Source of the DNA: an uncultured Eubacterium sp.
Lineage (GTDB): Bacteria > Bacillota > Clostridia > Lachnospirales > Lachnospiraceae
DNA length: 21,470 nucleotides
Direction: 5' to 3'
Assembly (NCBI GenBank): GCA_910586045.1
Contig: CAJUIH010000060.1
Location: forward strand, 1-21,470
Shown here in pieces: positions 14,391 through 21,470 of this stretch; within the stretch, counting starts at the first letter, position 1, and every line of letters starts with the position of its first letter. The notes below the pieces were generated by a model that was not told the DNA's origin, made no database searches, and saw nothing but the letters and a program-made list of their open reading frames with translations. Position numbers and translations under genes: made by a program.

Positions 14391-15173
14391 TTATAAATAA
14401 TAATTCGTATCCGGCTTCACATACCCAAGGCTCGGATTTGTCTGCTTTAATACCAAATACAACGCCGCATCGGTTAACATCTGGTATGGATACGCATAAA
14501 AGACCCCGACCAGCCCAAACGTAATCCCGGACAGCAGATTCCACCCCAAAAAGGACAAGTCCATCACAAACGCCTCGGATTTGTTCCCCATCATCATTTC
14601 ACGGCTGATCCGAAACGCTTCGGAAGAGGCCATATCCGGATATTCCGCCATCAAATACGGAACCATACGGTACTCATAGGATTTTATAATTCCCGGTATC
14701 ACAAACAGCAGTGACCAGAGAAAAATATACACATTCTGCAGGAAAAGAGTCTTTACTATATTCACATAACAGTTGCGGAATGCAAACCCGATTTCACCAA
14801 ACTGCGGCTTTACCTGCCGGGATATCGTCATATACCGAATACAGCCGACCCCCAGCGGGCCGAATACGAAAATCTGAAGTAATAAACGGACTACCCACAT
14901 GCCCAATACGACGACCGCCGCTATACCAAGAAACGGCAGGATGTAATTGAGCGCATCATACATGATCTCATTATAGTCATAGTTGTAATTATAGCCATTG
15001 TGGTAATGGAACTCATCGTCCCCGTCCAGCATACGCATAAGCCTAAATACCCTGTCGCTTCCAAACGCGGCGTACCCTGTAATCACGCTGATAAAAGCGA
15101 CCAGTACAAACGGCCAGTAATTCAGCCGCAGCAACGTTTTGGAGTCCTCTTTTAATTCTACTCTATTCCACAT
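14391..15173 (-). CDS. DUF975 family integral membrane protein
   Basis: A 260-residue membrane protein matching DUF975: about five or six helices, with the family hallmarks FVIPGIIKSYEYRMVPYLMAEYPD (central helix and loop, about 160-185; the run from IPGII is the key part), EAFRISREMMMGNKSEAF and LSFLGWNLL. The function of the family is unknown. Oddity: the loop after the first helix (about 52-72) is rich in H, N and Y (EFHYHNGYNYNYDYNE), low complexity and possibly metal-binding, and lies on one side of the membrane between helices. Start: AGAGG about four bases before ATG, rather tight. It is the last gene of a four-gene leftward operon, 33 bases after the aspartokinase. Confidence 0.82.
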   Translation of the reverse strand: MWNRVELKEDSKTLLRLNYWPFVLVAFISVITGYAAFGSDRVFRLMRMLDGDDEFHYHNGYNYNYDYNEIMYDALNYILPFLGIAAVVVLGMWVVRLLLQIFVFGPLGVGCIRYMTISRQVKPQFGEIGFAFRNCYVNIVKTLFLQNVYIFLWSLLFVIPGIIKSYEYRMVPYLMAEYPDMASSEAFRISREMMMGNKSEAFVMDLSFLGWNLLSGITFGLVGVFYAYPYQMLTDAALYLVLKQTNPSLGYVKPDTNYYL

Positions 15174-15206
15174 AAAACCTCTTTTCTGACACTATGCGCG
15201 TCCCGT

Positions 15207-16526
15207 TTACAGCCTAGTAACAACAAAAATATCATAAATCGCCCGAATCGCCTGGACAAAATCATCGTTGCTGACGCCGATAATCACATTCAGTTCAGAA
15301 GAACCCTGATCGATCATTTTGACATTGATATTCGCATGGGCCAGCGCGGAAAAGATCCTGCCTGCCGTACCGCGGGTACTGCGCATGCCGCGCCCTACGA
15401 CCGCAATCAATGACAGATCCGCCTCCAGGTCGATACTGTCCGGCTCTGCCAGGCGGTGGATGGCCGATAATACGCTCTGCTCTTTACCCTCAAACTCTTC
15501 CTGATGGACAAATACAGTAAACGTATCGATGCCGGACGGCGTATGTTCAAAAGAAATCTGGTTTTCCTCAAACGCCGCCAGTACTTTCCGCCCAAACCCG
15601 ATTTCCGAGTTCATCATATCTTTTTCAATATTAACCGCCACAAATCCCTGTTTTCCGGCTATTCCAGTAATGGTAAATTCCGGTTTCTGGCATGTGCTTT
15701 CCACGATAAAGGTGCCCGGATCGTCCGGCGCGTTTGTATTTTTGATATTAATCGGAATGCCTTCCTTGCGTACCGGAAAAATCGCGTCCTCATGCAGCAC
15801 GGTCGCCCCCATATAGGACAATTCCCGCAGCTCCCGGTACGTAATGACTTTGATGACCTGCGGTTTTTCTATAATTCTAGGATCCGCGATCAAAAATCCC
15901 GATACATCCGTCCAGTTTTCATAAAGGTCGGCTTTGCTGGCTTTTGCCACGATGGAGCCTGTAATGTCTGAACCGCCGCGGGAAAACGTTTTTACCTGCC
16001 CGTCTGCCGTTGCGCCGTAAAATCCTGGGATCACGGCGCGTTCTGTTTTCTTCAGCCGTTCTTTCAAGATCTTGTTTGTCGTATCCGGATCGAAATTGCC
16101 CTTTTTATCAAACCGGATGACTTCCGCGGCGTCGATAAAGTCATACCCGATATAACGGGACATCAAAATCCCGTTTAAATATTCTCCGCGGGAAGCCGCG
16201 TAGTCGATCCCCGCCTTGTTCTTAAAATTTTCCTCAATGGCCGCAAACTCATCGTCCAAACTCATATTCAGCTTTAACCCATTGATAATCTCGTTATACC
16301 TGGCGCGTATTTTGCGCAGCACCGGTTTATAATCCCCGTCCGCCTGCGCCAGCTCATAGCAGGTATAAAGCATGTCGGTAACCTTGGTATCGTTTTTATG
16401 ACGTTTCCCCGGCGCGCTTGGTACGACATACCTGCGCTTGCTGTCCGCGCTCAGAATCTCTTTCACTTTCCGAAACTGCTCCGCACTGGCAAGGGAACTC
16501 CCGCCAAACTTTACTACTTTAATCAT
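15207..16526 (-). CDS. lysC: aspartate kinase, monofunctional, ACT-regulated
   Basis: Phosphorylates aspartate at the entrance of the lysine, threonine and methionine pathways. The 439-residue protein has the kinase fold at about 1-280, with KFGGSSLAS (6-14), the FSRGGSDITG active-site segment (181-190) and NWTDVSGF (204-211). Two ACT domains follow (about 290-350 and 375-437) that in this family bind lysine or threonine. It lacks a homoserine dehydrogenase domain. Start: an in-frame ATG five codons upstream has a poorer ribosome site; the ATG chosen follows GGAGG by eight bases and starts exactly at the first strand. It lies 24 bases after the RND exporter stop, so it depends on that operon's promoter. 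No lysine riboswitch fits in that gap. asd, dap and hom genes are not nearby; the genome may have other aspartokinases. Confidence 0.93.
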   Translation of the reverse strand: MIKVVKFGGSSLASAEQFRKVKEILSADSKRRYVVPSAPGKRHKNDTKVTDMLYTCYELAQADGDYKPVLRKIRARYNEIINGLKLNMSLDDEFAAIEENFKNKAGIDYAASRGEYLNGILMSRYIGYDFIDAAEVIRFDKKGNFDPDTTNKILKERLKKTERAVIPGFYGATADGQVKTFSRGGSDITGSIVAKASKADLYENWTDVSGFLIADPRIIEKPQVIKVITYRELRELSYMGATVLHEDAIFPVRKEGIPINIKNTNAPDDPGTFIVESTCQKPEFTITGIAGKQGFVAVNIEKDMMNSEIGFGRKVLAAFEENQISFEHTPSGIDTFTVFVHQEEFEGKEQSVLSAIHRLAEPDSIDLEADLSLIAVVGRGMRSTRGTAGRIFSALAHANINVKMIDQGSSELNVIIGVSNDDFVQAIRAIYDIFVVTRL

Positions 16527-16550
16527 GTTCAAAGCCTCCATTATCCTAAA

Positions 16551-19500
16551 CTATACATTGTATTCCTGATCCCGCATATATGCCTGCGCCTCGTCCAAAA
16601 TCTCATCGAGGTCGTCTTCGCCGACATCCACCTGATGCGGATTCCTCCTAAAGAATATATCATATAATACCGGAATAATAAAGAGTGTCATCAATGTTGC
16701 ATACAATAATCCGCCGACAACGACAATCGCCATGCCGCGCCCCATAGAGTTTCCGGCTTCCGTACTGAAAATCATCATGCTCATGGATAAAATCGTCGTA
16801 AGCGCGGTCATTAAAATCGGGCGCATACGTGTCTTTCCGGTTGCAATCAGCGCCTGCCGCCTTTCCATGCCGCCGAGCCTAAGCTGGTTGGCATAATCCA
16901 CAAATACAATCCCGTTATTTACGACCGTTCCCATCAGAATTGTAAAACCAAGCAGGCTCATCAGGGAAAGCTGTTCCCCAAATGCCAGCAGCGCCAACAG
17001 GCCTCCGGTAAAAGCAAGCGGAATCGTAAACAGTACGATAAACGGCGACAGCAGGCTTTGGAACTGCGCCACCATAACCAGATAGATCAGCAGAAAACCA
17101 AGTGCCATAAGCTGCCCCATCTGGCTGACCATATCGTTGACCTGGTCGCTCTCCCCGCCGATTTCTACCGTATAGCCGTCTTCCAGCTTATATTCCTTTA
17201 GTTTCTTTTTCAATTCTCTTGTTAACAGTGTGGTATTATACCCCTCCATTGTATCCGCGGTTACCGTGATATAATGGGACTGGTTTTCACGCGCAATCGA
17301 AGCAAGACCTTTTCCATACTGAATAACGGCAAAGTCGCCCAGCTTATATTTCTTTGTAACCGAATTGCCCTCTTCATTCTTCGTCGTCGCTTCCAGTTCC
17401 ATTTCCAGCAGGTTATTCTGATGCAATAACTCGGTTTCGTCGACAAGCTGTACATCCATATCCGTATCGCCGACGCTCATCGTTACGGAACTTTTTTCCG
17501 TCGTCAGCCTGGCTGCTACGGCGCTGTAAATCTGGGCGACGGTCAGGCCCTTTTTCATGGCTTTGTCTTTGTTGATCATTAAATGGATTTCCTGCGCGCC
17601 TTCTTCCTGGCCGTTGGAACTATTGGCAAACCCTTCGATTCCATCGACAATCGTTTGGATATCCCCGCTGATCTTCAACAGTTTTTCCTTATCATCGCCA
17701 TAAATATTCAGTGACAGGCCGCTGCCAAGCATTGCCGTCATATCCCCCATCGCGGAAGACGATACGGAAATCTCGCAGTCCATGCCGTCCGTGGCCTTTT
17801 CGATCTCACGCGCAATTCTTCGGATCTCATGTATATTTTTAATCTCTTCGTCCAATAATATAGAATAATTAAAATTCAAAAAGTTTTCCGCCGTCGCGCC
17901 TGTCCCAAGCATGCCGGACGTACTGCTGCCGTCCATAGCCCCTACGGTCGCCACCCCGTCTACCGCAAGCGCGGCTTCCATCACCTGGTCCGCCATCGCA
18001 AAAGCATCCTCTTTTTCGGTATCGTCCGGAACGGTTACAGTAATGGAAATCTGCTCGCCTGTCATTTCCGGCAGCAGCGTAATTCCCATACGCATTACCT
18101 CCCGTACGCAAATGCCCAGCAAAATTACGGCAACCGCGATCGGAAGAATCTTAAACCGCAGGAAAAATGCCAGTACATGCGCATACGCCTCCTGCACTTT
18201 TTCAAACAGCCGGTACCTTTTTTCTTTTGTCTTTCGAAGCATGATAGACCCGGCTGTTGGCACAACGGTCAGCGCAACGAGCAGGGAAGCCGTCAGCGAA
18301 TAGGTAATCGTCATTGCAAACGGCACCATCAGTTCGGAAACCAGGCCGGTAGTAAAGATCATCGGCAAAAATACACAGACCGTAGTCAGGGTAGAAGATA
18401 TAATCGGGCCTGCCACCTGTTTTGCCCCCTGAACCGCCGACCGCGGCGCGGAAACGCCGCTGTTTCGGATCCGGTAAATGTTTTCGATCACGACAATGGA
18501 ATTATCCACCAGCATACCAATCGAAAGCCCCAGGCCAGCCAATGTCATAATATTGATCGAAATTCCGGAAAAATACATAATTAAAATCGCAAACAATACG
18601 GAAAACGGAATACTAAACGCCACAACAAGCGTCGGCATCACATCTTTAAAAAACAACACCAGTACGACGACCGCAAGCAGCGCGCCGCTGATCATGCTGG
18701 ATAAAATACTGCCGATAAACATCGTGATATAGTCGCCCTGGTCCATAATCGGCGTTATTTTAAGCCCCTCGTATTCTTTCTCCAAATGCGCGATCGCCGC
18801 TTTGCATGTTTTGGAAACATCGCTCGTACTGGCGGTACTGCCTTTAAAAATAGAAACCAGTACCCCTTCCTCGCCGTTGATCTTTGCGTAGTTTTCCCCT
18901 GCGTTATCAATGACCGTAATATCGGCGACATCCTGTAAGCGTACATTGCCGGCGCCCGGCAGCTTGCACAGCAGCATTTCCTCAAGCTGCGAAACACTGT
19001 CATAATGTTCCCCTACTTTAATTAACCACTGATGCTCCTTGTCGTCCTCAATATACCCTGCCGGCATGGAAAAGTCCTGCGCCGTAATCATCTGCGAAAG
19101 CGTATCCATATTCGCAAGGCTGCTGATATTCGCGTTTTCCAGCGCCGCCTTGCGTGACTGGCGGTACTGTTTTTTCGCTTCTTTTAATTCCTCCTTTGCC
19201 TTATCCATTTCTTTTTCTGAGTTTTCCACGCCGGAGATCCCGTTTGCAAGCTGCGCGTCGCCGGATCCCATAGAAACCGCCGCTTCAAAACTGCCGGCGC
19301 TGGCATCCCGGTACTGCTGGTCGATCTGCGCCATCCTGCTTCCGATCTGCTGCACGGCCTGTTCCACCGCCGCTATCTGCGTATTCAAATTCGCAAGGCC
19401 CGTTTCAATCTGCGGAATCCTTGTCGTTACAATATCTGACAACTGCTTTAGGTTTTCCGCAGTCAAATCCTTTACCTGGTCGCCCAGCCCCATCTGGGAT

Positions 19501-20528
19501 ACCCACGCCACAAATTTTTCCAGCTCTTTCGGGTGGGCCAGCGCATCGGAAATATCCTCCGGAATCCGAATCCCCGCCATTTGTGCCGGCTGGGCCATCG
19601 AAGCCCCCATCGCCTGCAGCGCACCGTTGATCTTGTCGTAATTTTCCTTTACATGATTATCATCATATGCTTTCTTTTCCGCTTCCAGACCCATTTTCGA
19701 CGCCTGCAGGCTTGCCAGATTCGCTTCGTATGCCGCCTTTGTCGCCTGTGCCTGGTCGAGCGCCAGGTCTGCGTCCGCAAGCTGTTTGGAAGTCTCGCTC
19801 TGCTTTTGTTTTAATTCCTCCTGTTTTTGTTCCAGTTCGCTTTTTGCGTCCGCCAGCTTTTGTTTCCCATCCGAAAGCTGCTTTTCCGCTTTTTCAATCT
19901 CTTTTCTGGCATCCGCCAGTTTTTCATTTGTTTCGTCTAAGATTTTATCATTGACCTTGTCAATTTTATCCGCGTTCAGGCGCACTTCCACGGTCTGCTC
20001 CACGCTGCCGACCGCCGTTACGCCTGCCACGCCATCCTGGCGTTCAAAATAAGGCCGGATCACATCTTCTGTAAAATCAGAAACCGCATAAATATCCCGT
20101 TCCTTGTAGCTGACCGTCGCATACATGGTAGCCATCATATCCATGGAAAGCTCCATCATATTCGGCGTGCCGCAGGTTTCCGGCAGGTTTAACTGGTTAA
20201 GCTGCGCGGATACCTTGACCATCGCGGAATCCATATCCGTATCATCTACAAATTCGAGCGTAACCATACTGTAATTTTCCGCGCTTACGCTTGTAATATT
20301 CTCAACGCCGGTTACCGAACCAAGCGCCTGCTCCATCGGCGCCGTTACATCGCTTTCGACTTTTTCCGGGCTTGCACCCGGATCTGTCGTAATAATCATT
20401 AAATACGGCAGGCTCATATCCGGCAGCAGATCCGTCTGCATGCGCAGCAGGCTGACGACACCGATCACCATCACCGCAATGACTGCCACAAAAATAGTAA
20501 ACGGCTTCTTGACGCAATATTTTGTCAT
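16551..20528 (-). CDS. RND superfamily exporter with large coiled-coil insertion
   Basis: A 1325-residue HAE1/AcrB-like proton-driven exporter; the usual length is about 1020-1050. The N-terminal helix (about 9-30) and PDMSLPYLMI segment open the first porter domain. The relay helix has GMLVDNSIVVIENIYR, keeping the first of the paired aspartates, and the second half repeats the layout (GTVVNNGIVFVDYANQLR). The excess length sits in one place: after EVRLNADKI (181-189) and before FSMPAGYIEDD (486-496), where AcrB relatives run on without a gap. Those roughly 280 residues form two long charged helical stretches (about 190-290 and 375-470) around a loop, like a coiled-coil hairpin. Start: AAGGAG nine bases before ATG; an upstream ATG in frame overlaps the PHP gene. 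The ATG lies one base past that gene's stop. No membrane-fusion-protein gene is adjacent. Substrate unknown. Confidence 0.92.
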   Translation of the reverse strand: MTKYCVKKPFTIFVAVIAVMVIGVVSLLRMQTDLLPDMSLPYLMIITTDPGASPEKVESDVTAPMEQALGSVTGVENITSVSAENYSMVTLEFVDDTDMDSAMVKVSAQLNQLNLPETCGTPNMMELSMDMMATMYATVSYKERDIYAVSDFTEDVIRPYFERQDGVAGVTAVGSVEQTVEVRLNADKIDKVNDKILDETNEKLADARKEIEKAEKQLSDGKQKLADAKSELEQKQEELKQKQSETSKQLADADLALDQAQATKAAYEANLASLQASKMGLEAEKKAYDDNHVKENYDKINGALQAMGASMAQPAQMAGIRIPEDISDALAHPKELEKFVAWVSQMGLGDQVKDLTAENLKQLSDIVTTRIPQIETGLANLNTQIAAVEQAVQQIGSRMAQIDQQYRDASAGSFEAAVSMGSGDAQLANGISGVENSEKEMDKAKEELKEAKKQYRQSRKAALENANISSLANMDTLSQMITAQDFSMPAGYIEDDKEHQWLIKVGEHYDSVSQLEEMLLCKLPGAGNVRLQDVADITVIDNAGENYAKINGEEGVLVSIFKGSTASTSDVSKTCKAAIAHLEKEYEGLKITPIMDQGDYITMFIGSILSSMISGALLAVVVLVLFFKDVMPTLVVAFSIPFSVLFAILIMYFSGISINIMTLAGLGLSIGMLVDNSIVVIENIYRIRNSGVSAPRSAVQGAKQVAGPIISSTLTTVCVFLPMIFTTGLVSELMVPFAMTITYSLTASLLVALTVVPTAGSIMLRKTKEKRYRLFEKVQEAYAHVLAFFLRFKILPIAVAVILLGICVREVMRMGITLLPEMTGEQISITVTVPDDTEKEDAFAMADQVMEAALAVDGVATVGAMDGSSTSGMLGTGATAENFLNFNYSILLDEEIKNIHEIRRIAREIEKATDGMDCEISVSSSAMGDMTAMLGSGLSLNIYGDDKEKLLKISGDIQTIVDGIEGFANSSNGQEEGAQEIHLMINKDKAMKKGLTVAQIYSAVAARLTTEKSSVTMSVGDTDMDVQLVDETELLHQNNLLEMELEATTKNEEGNSVTKKYKLGDFAVIQYGKGLASIARENQSHYITVTADTMEGYNTTLLTRELKKKLKEYKLEDGYTVEIGGESDQVNDMVSQMGQLMALGFLLIYLVMVAQFQSLLSPFIVLFTIPLAFTGGLLALLAFGEQLSLMSLLGFTILMGTVVNNGIVFVDYANQLRLGGMERRQALIATGKTRMRPILMTALTTILSMSMMIFSTEAGNSMGRGMAIVVVGGLLYATLMTLFIIPVLYDIFFRRNPHQVDVGEDDLDEILDEAQAYMRDQEYNV

Positions 20529-20529
20529 A

Positions 20530-21261
20530 TTATTGCTCTCCTTCCCGTTCCCGGTTATACGCAAGATACTGCATAAATTTCTCCGCGGAATAATTCAAAA
20601 CCAGTTCTTTTGGAAACCCCACTGTCTCTACAACCGGAAGCACATGGTCAAAATTCGCCACATCGGTCATAAAATGCGCGTCGCTGTCTAAAATCACCGG
20701 AACTTCATATTTTTCACATAACCCCAGTATCGTAATGATATTTTCTTTCACATTTCTGCGCATTTTGGAACGCATTGCATTATTATTGATTTCCAGCAGC
20801 GTATGGGTTTCTTTCGACGCTAAGACTAGCTGTTCATAATCCATAGGAAAATTGCCGTCGTCCGGATGGCCGATGATATCAATCCTTGGATTTCGCATTG
20901 CCTGCAGCACGGCATTTGTATTCTGCCCTATCGTACCCGAACGGTACAAATTGCCGTGAATACTGGCAATCCGCAGATCCAGGCGCTTCAGCAGCCGGTC
21001 AGGCAGATCGACCGTGCCCTCGTAATCCATAATATTTAACTCCGCGCCAAGCAGCAGCTTTACGCCAAACATTTCCCGCGGTACGACATGCAGATTCATA
21101 AAATACAAATCGTCGCATGTCCCGGGCATATTGCGGCTGTGTTCGGTAATTCCAAGTATTTTCAATCCCTTTTCCGATGCGGCTTTTGCCATTTCGGTGA
21201 TCGTCCCATAGGCATGGCCGCTTACCAGTGTATGCGTATGTACATCCAGTTCAAAAGTCAT
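20530..21261 (-). CDS. PHP-domain phosphoesterase (YcdX-like)
   Basis: A 243-residue cytosolic metal-dependent phosphoesterase of the PHP family, close in length to E. coli YcdX (245). All nine expected metal ligands are visible at shifted-by-one positions: H8 and H10 in VHTHTL, H16, H41 in ITEHS, E74 in GAELN, H102 in SIHGN, H132 in GHPDD, then D194 and H196 in LDSDAH. This indicates a complete trinuclear site. Start: the frame extends 30 codons further upstream, but this ATG follows GAGG by eight bases and begins at the first core strand as in homologues. The natural substrate of this group is not established. It is the first gene of a tight leftward operon; its stop is one base from the RND exporter start, so the two are translationally coupled. 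Confidence 0.9.
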   Translation of the reverse strand: MTFELDVHTHTLVSGHAYGTITEMAKAASEKGLKILGITEHSRNMPGTCDDLYFMNLHVVPREMFGVKLLLGAELNIMDYEGTVDLPDRLLKRLDLRIASIHGNLYRSGTIGQNTNAVLQAMRNPRIDIIGHPDDGNFPMDYEQLVLASKETHTLLEINNNAMRSKMRRNVKENIITILGLCEKYEVPVILDSDAHFMTDVANFDHVLPVVETVGFPKELVLNYSAEKFMQYLAYNREREGEQ

Positions 21262-21307
21262 GATACTTTCCTCGTCTTTCCATTTTTCAAATACAATTTC
21301 GCTTCTA

Positions 21308-21336
21308 AATATAACGCATTTTTTCCGGTTCGTCCA
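21308..21336 (-). promoter_or_regulatory. candidate promoter for PHP-RND-lysC-DUF975 operon
   Basis: Minus strand TGGACG (21331-21336), 17 bases, TATATT (21308-21313). Matches to consensus are four and five of six. It would give a leader of about 40 bases before the PHP start. Confidence 0.5.
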
Positions 21337-21410
21337 TTTTTTCCGCATCATTTAATAAAATATTAAGATATTAAGATATGGATCGCAACAGTTCCGATAA
21401 GGTGTTACAC

Positions 21411-21470
21411 TTTTGCCCGCCGGACGCTGGAAGAGACGGTTTGCCCGGCTTGCTGGCGGCCCTCCAGAAT
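21411..21470 (+). repeat. second, truncated copy of the structured repeat element
   Basis: The first 39 bases are identical to 14144-14182. The next bases (TTGC, then CTCCAGAAT at the window end) resemble the other arm of the first element read from its right side, with 16 of 23 matches in the stretch 21448-21470 against that arm. The copy runs off the window. It sits upstream of the leftward PHP operon, again in non-coding DNA. Confidence 0.8.

Noticed and set aside
14284..14544. Open frames across the structured repeat and the end of the DUF975 gene
   Set aside because: They lie antisense to or out of frame with the DUF975 gene, lack ribosome sites and give basic, low-complexity peptides typical of GC-rich non-coding DNA.
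18177..19954. Long plus-strand open frames opposite the RND exporter
   Set aside because: They are antisense to a clear coding gene and have no ribosome site or recognisable domain.
1..21470. CRISPR array, tRNA or rRNA genes
   Set aside because: No regularly spaced direct repeats and no tRNA cloverleaf or rRNA-like segment were noticed in the window; the cloverleaf-like stems at 14175-14258 lack tRNA arm sequences.

Overview
The window looks like a chromosomal segment of a low-to-mid GC Clostridia bacterium, most likely Lachnospiraceae. The evidence is strong AGGAGG-type ribosome sites, sigma-A-type promoters, Gram-positive clostridial protein families (DUF4250, DUF6465-like, DUF975, a CmpB-like membrane protein, a cytidylate-kinase-like protein) and a monofunctional ACT-domain aspartokinase. 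This placement is inferred from protein style, not from a marker gene.

Layout. Bases 1-2050 look like accessory DNA: a tyrosine recombinase (+), then an unrecognised gene with a TTG start and a doubtful small ORF (both -). Bases 2250-4220 hold an ammonium transporter fused to a C-terminal PII domain (-), behind a good promoter and a leader with two consecutive terminator-like hairpins. A divergent DUF4250 gene (+) follows, then a 153-bp near-perfect hairpin element, then a MalY/PatB-type C-S lyase (+). A bidirectional terminator separates that lyase from a leftward cluster: leuA, a small two-helix membrane protein and rpe, with proC upstream behind its own promoter. Rightward come a CmpB-like membrane protein and an HD-domain protein. 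They meet a convergent DUF6465-like protein built from two repeats; the two stop codons share the bases TTAA. A rightward pair follows (SLC13/ArsB-type permease plus cytidylate-kinase-like protein), ending in a strong terminator. The right third is a compact leftward operon: PHP phosphoesterase, RND exporter, aspartokinase, DUF975 membrane protein.

Function. The recognisable core is amino-acid and nitrogen metabolism (ammonium uptake and sensing, leucine, proline, aspartate-family synthesis, sulfur amino-acid lyase) with pentose-phosphate epimerase and several membrane systems.

The points most worth a second look are: (1) a GC-rich structured repeat at 14144-14359 whose 39-bp end recurs exactly at 21411-21449, where a second copy runs off the window; (2) the amt leader; (3) the Amt-PII fusion, in which the position of the classical uridylylated tyrosine is methionine; (4) an RND pump with a coiled-coil insertion of about 280 residues in its porter domain; (5) the 153-bp hairpin element. 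I found no CRISPR array, rRNA, tRNA, toxin-antitoxin pair or complete prophage, and no gene set that clearly forms a new defence or biosynthetic system.
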